Assembly: GCA_903903715.1 (NCBI GenBank)
Contig: CAIUZX010000384.1
Location: forward strand, 1-8,008
Source of the DNA: an uncultured Caulobacterales bacterium
GTDB taxonomy: Bacteria; Pseudomonadota; Alphaproteobacteria; Caulobacterales; Caulobacteraceae
Reading direction: 5' to 3'
DNA: 8,008 nt
Shown: piece by piece, positions 5,805 to 8,008 of the stretch
Numbering within the stretch: position 1 is the stretch's first letter
Layout: each line of letters begins with the position of its first letter
The notes under the pieces: model-generated
Told to the model about the DNA's origin: nothing
The model's input: the letters and a program-made list of their open reading frames with translations, nothing else
The model's database searches: none
Translations under genes and position numbers: made by a program

Positions 5805-6023
5805 CAGGACGATGCGCCGATGAGCGCACCCCTCAAATTCTAGAAACCTGACTGTCGAGACGCGTCCATGTGGCGGGCGTATTCGTCGTTTCGATCCTCG
5901 GGCGGCTCTCGCTCAACTCGCCCCAGTTCGTTAAAATTTGTCAGTAATTCTTGATATTTTGTTGTTTAACGCGGAGGACCGTGGGACGCTGTCGTGCAGA
6001 TCCACATTGCTTCAGGACATGAC

Positions 6024-6479
6024 ATGCGTTTTCGATTGATCCTCGCCGTCGCTTGTACTCTGGCCCTGGGCGCGACCCCGGCGCTCGCCAAGAGCGGGGC
6101 CTGTAAGGACGACAAAGGCAAGTTCATCAAGTGCGCCGCCGCTGCTCCCGCCGCCGCGCCGGCCGAAAAGCCCAAGAGCGGTCCGTGCAAGGACGACAAG
6201 GGCAAGTTCATCAAGTGCGGCGCAACTCCGGCGGACGCAAAGGTCACGACGGCGCCTCCCGCCGTAAAGCCGACGCCTGCTGCAGCGCCCGCCCCGACTG
6301 TGGCTCCGGCCGCAGCCACGCCTGCGAAGCCCGCATCCAAGGCAGCCGCGACCGTGAAGGCTTCGAACACCGACCCGGCCGGCGCGACCGGAAAGTGCAA
6401 GGACGGAACCTACACCCATAGCAAGTCCCACAGCGGTGCGTGCTCGCATCACGGCGGCGTCGCCAACTGGATCAACTGA
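6024..6479 (+). CDS. Small exported protein with DUF3761-like C-terminus and duplicated Cys module
   Basis: The product is 151 residues. A signal peptide occupies residues 1-22, with basic MRFR, a hydrophobic core and a TPALA cleavage site, so the mature protein is periplasmic or secreted. The mature part begins with KSGxCKDDKGKFIKC (23-37), repeated almost exactly at 51-65, each copy carrying two cysteines. An Ala/Pro-rich linker spans about 66-120. The C-terminus (123-150) has GKCKDGTYTHSKSHSGAC followed by SHHGGVANWI, the pattern of the DUF3761 family, whose function is unknown. The C-terminal CKDGT resembles the N-terminal CKDDK modules. ATG 6024 is chosen because AGGA 6014-6017 lies 6 bases upstream and the signal peptide starts properly there; the in-frame GTG 5994 would place ten polar residues before it. 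The gene is probably monocistronic, given the gap before it and the terminator after it. Confidence 0.87.
   Translation: MRFRLILAVACTLALGATPALAKSGACKDDKGKFIKCAAAAPAAAPAEKPKSGPCKDDKGKFIKCGATPADAKVTTAPPAVKPTPAAAPAPTVAPAAATPAKPASKAAATVKASNTDPAGATGKCKDGTYTHSKSHSGACSHHGGVANWIN
6090..6218 (+). repeat. Internal 45-bp duplication, period 84 bp
   Basis: Bases 6090-6134 and 6174-6218 encode the same 15-residue module (KSGxCKDDKGKFIKC) and are nearly identical at DNA level, with a few silent changes and one Ala/Pro difference. The period of 84 bp is 28 codons and keeps the reading frame. This points to a fairly recent internal duplication or to homogenisation between the copies. Confidence 0.8.
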
Positions 6480-6504
6480 TCCGGCAAAAGCTGATGACAT
6501 GGAG

Positions 6505-6536
6505 ATCGCGTCGCCCTTCAGGGTGACGCGATTTTC
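6505..6536 (+). terminator. Rho-independent terminator after the DUF3761-like gene
   Basis: Arms ATCGCGTCGCCC (6505-6516) and GGGTGACGCGAT (6521-6532) pair over 12 positions with one G-U wobble and a TTCA loop. The right arm runs straight into TTTT at 6532-6535. It lies 25 bases after the stop codon and separates the small exported protein from the fructokinase gene. Confidence 0.85.
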
Positions 6537-6601
6537 CTATCGTCGCCTTGCAATGGTTTGCATCCGGCCCTATCCATGTCTCCCCTCGAGAGGATGGATC
6601 A

Positions 6602-7483
6602 ATGACCCAGCCACGCATCGGCGGCGTTGAGGCCGGCGGCACGAAATTCGTCTGCGCACTCGGCCACCCTGTGGACGGCATCCGCGCCCGGACCACCATT
6701 CCCACCACCACGCCCGAAGAAACCTTTCGCGCCGTAATCGCCTTCTTCGAGATGAATGGCGGCGTAGATCGGCTCGGCGTTGCGAGTTTCGGACCGCTGG
6801 TGCTGGACGAGCAGGATCCGAACTTCGGCCGCATCGCCAAGACGCCCAAGCCGAGCTGGAGCGGGGCGGATATCGTCGGCACGTTGCAGACAGGGCTAGG
6901 CTGCGAGGTGGCGCTGGACACCGATGTCAACGGCTCGGGACTCGCTGAAGCGACCCTGGGCGCCGGACGCGGTCTGGATGTCGTGACCTACGTCACCGTG
7001 GGCACCGGCGTCGGCGGCGGCGTGATCATCAATGGTCGCCCTCTGCACGGCCTGAACCATCCCGAAATGGGACACATTCTCCTCAAGAAGCGGCCGGCCG
7101 ACGCAGACTTTGGAGGGGTCTGCCCGTTCCATGGACATTGCGTTGAAGGCCTGACCAGCGGCCCGGCCATTCTGGCGCGGCTTGGCCACCCGCTCAGCGA
7201 CGCCGATCCCGCCGCGCCGATCTTTGATCTGATAGCTGGGTATCTTGGCGAATTCTGCGCGACCCTCAGCCTGATCGTCGCGCCGCAGCGGATCATTCTG
7301 GGCGGAGGCGTCATGTCGAATGCGGGCCTATATCCGAGGATCCGCACAGCCTACAGCGCGACTCTGGCCGACTATCTCCAGTCGCCCGCGGTCCACGACG
7401 TGGACAGCTACATCGTCCCCCCCGCGCTGGGCGACAGCGCAGGCGTCATCGGTGCGATGATGCTGGCCTCGATCGCGAGTTGA
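6602..7483 (+). CDS. ROK-family fructokinase
   Basis: The product is 293 residues, the usual length for ROK sugar kinases of the fructokinase branch, which phosphorylate fructose to fructose 6-phosphate with ATP in the cytoplasm. The N-terminal phosphate-binding loop reads GGVEAGGTKFVCA (7-19). The catalytic base is Asp108 in LDTDVNGSGLAE. VTVGTGVGGGVIING (132-144 region) is the second nucleotide-binding segment. The ROK zinc site follows in HPEMGHILLKKRP with His157, then CPFHGHC with Cys174, His177 and Cys180, ending in VEGLTSGPA. This combination closely resembles the Bacillus YdhR/GmuE type of fructokinase; a related substrate such as mannose cannot be excluded. ATG 6602 is preceded by AGGA 6591-6594 at 7 bases; a longer frame from TTG 6548 overlaps the region of the terminator and has no support. 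No sugar transporter or regulator is adjacent in the window. Confidence 0.93.
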   Translation: MTQPRIGGVEAGGTKFVCALGHPVDGIRARTTIPTTTPEETFRAVIAFFEMNGGVDRLGVASFGPLVLDEQDPNFGRIAKTPKPSWSGADIVGTLQTGLGCEVALDTDVNGSGLAEATLGAGRGLDVVTYVTVGTGVGGGVIINGRPLHGLNHPEMGHILLKKRPADADFGGVCPFHGHCVEGLTSGPAILARLGHPLSDADPAAPIFDLIAGYLGEFCATLSLIVAPQRIILGGGVMSNAGLYPRIRTAYSATLADYLQSPAVHDVDSYIVPPALGDSAGVIGAMMLASIAS

Positions 7484-7495
7484 GCAGCAGCCCTG

Positions 7496-7512
7496 TTCGC
7501 TGAATCGGCGAA
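7496..7512 (+). terminator. Weak hairpin after fructokinase
   Basis: TTCGC (7496-7500) and GCGAA (7508-7512) can pair around a 7-base loop, and CCTGTT 7492-7497 with AACAGG 7517-7522 offers an alternative pairing. No T-run follows. It may be a weak terminator or nothing. Confidence 0.2.
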
Positions 7513-7654
7513 TCACAACAGGTCTTGAGAGCATGCGCGCAGGTTTTGCGTGGCATGTGGGTTGCACGGGTCGGCCCGGTTGATCGCGTTCGCCCCAAGG
7601 GATCAAGGCTTGCCACAGTCTGAGCCGGCAGAAATCTGGACATTTTACGAGCGC

Positions 7655-8008
7655 ATGGGCGATGACGCCGCCGCCACGTACTGCGGGACCGACGGACGCG
7701 CGCTTTTCGCCATCGGCGACGTTCACGGTCGGATCGACCTTCTGCACGAGATGATCAAGGCGATCGAACACGACATCGCAACTTCCGATGATTGCGACAG
7801 GCCCCATCTCGTGTTTCTCGGCGACTATATTGATCGCGGCGCGCAGTCCCGCGAAGTCATTGACGCGCTTATCGCTCTGCAATCGCGCAGTGACCTCGAG
7901 ACCACTTTTCTGATCGGCAACCATGAGGCCTTCTGCCTGAAATTCATTCAGGACGCGCGGATCGGTCCGATGTGGGCGCGTCACGGCGGCCTCGACACGC
8001 TGCAGTCC
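7655..8008 (+). CDS. PPP-type metallophosphoesterase, 3' end outside window
   Basis: The visible part is 118 residues and runs off the right edge. It has the three metal-binding signatures of serine/threonine-protein-phosphatase-like calcineurin-fold enzymes in order: GDVHG (about residues 21-25), GDYIDRG (about 53-59) and GNHE (about 84-87). It is likely a cytoplasmic metal-dependent phosphatase acting on phosphoproteins or small phosphoesters; the substrate cannot be told from this. The start is uncertain. ATG 7655 is the first in-frame ATG and lies 18 codons before the first conserved strand. The frame is open back to 7529, with alternative starts at TTG 7610 (GGGA just upstream) and GTG 7550 (AGG 6 bases upstream), and none has a strong ribosome binding site. 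It lies about 170 bases after the fructokinase stop and may share its transcript. Confidence 0.85.
   Translation, partial: MGDDAAATYCGTDGRALFAIGDVHGRIDLLHEMIKAIEHDIATSDDCDRPHLVFLGDYIDRGAQSREVIDALIALQSRSDLETTFLIGNHEAFCLKFIQDARIGPMWARHGGLDTLQS

Noticed and set aside
5814..5829. Hairpin TGCGC-CGATGA-GCGCA after the receiver gene as terminator
   Set aside because: Only 5 base pairs and no T-run; too weak to call.
5981..6022. Short GTG frame of 13 codons behind GGAGGA (5973-5978), ending just before the DUF3761-like gene start
   Set aside because: GGAGGA is only about 2 bases from the GTG, too close for efficient initiation, and the peptide has no features of an attenuator leader.
6548..6601. 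TTG start giving 18 extra residues on the fructokinase
   Set aside because: The ROK nucleotide-binding loop begins at residue 7 from ATG 6602, which has a good AGGA site. The extension has no family support.

Overview
The window reads as ordinary chromosomal DNA of a GC-rich alphaproteobacterium, most likely of the Caulobacterales (Caulobacter, Brevundimonas or a relative). The main reasons are a 280-residue flagellin that strongly resembles the Caulobacter crescentus FljK type, the sigma-54 promoter in front of it, and a CtrA-box-like sequence in front of the next gene. The assignment rests on family resemblance, not on a database search. I see no insertion sequence, phage gene, CRISPR array, tRNA or rRNA.

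Layout, all genes on the + strand. (1) Positions 2-286: the 3' part of a small protein resembling the cytoplasmic tail of the flagellar export protein FlhB, without the NPTH cleavage motif. (2) About 341-1036 and 1037-2176: a six-helix VC0807-like membrane protein, followed with no gap (TGA directly abutting ATG) by a patatin-like phospholipase lipoprotein. (3) 2177-2415: a regulatory region with three perfect inverted repeats, a sigma-54 -24/-12 promoter and a possible leader hairpin. (4) 2416-3258: flagellin. (5) 3259-3659: about 400 bases without a gene, holding a terminator-like hairpin, a long A/T-rich inverted repeat, a 10-bp palindrome and a CtrA-like box. (6) 3660-5141: a c-di-GMP phosphodiesterase with a degenerate GGDEF domain and an intact EAL domain. 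(7) 5415-5804: a stand-alone receiver (CheY-like) protein. (8) 6024-6479: a small exported DUF3761-type protein with a duplicated cysteine module, followed by a good rho-independent terminator. (9) 6602-7483: a ROK-family fructokinase. (10) 7655 to the right edge: the start of a PPP-type metallophosphoesterase.

The left and central parts fit a motility and surface-lifestyle theme: flagellar export (FlhB-like), filament protein, c-di-GMP removal (which generally favours motility) and a phospho-signalling receiver. The patatin lipoprotein and its membrane partner look like an envelope lipid unit. The fructokinase and phosphatase at the right are general metabolism and signalling genes with no visible link to the rest. 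I did not find a convincing new biological system. The parts most worth a second look are the two dense regulatory regions, upstream of the flagellin and upstream of the EAL gene.
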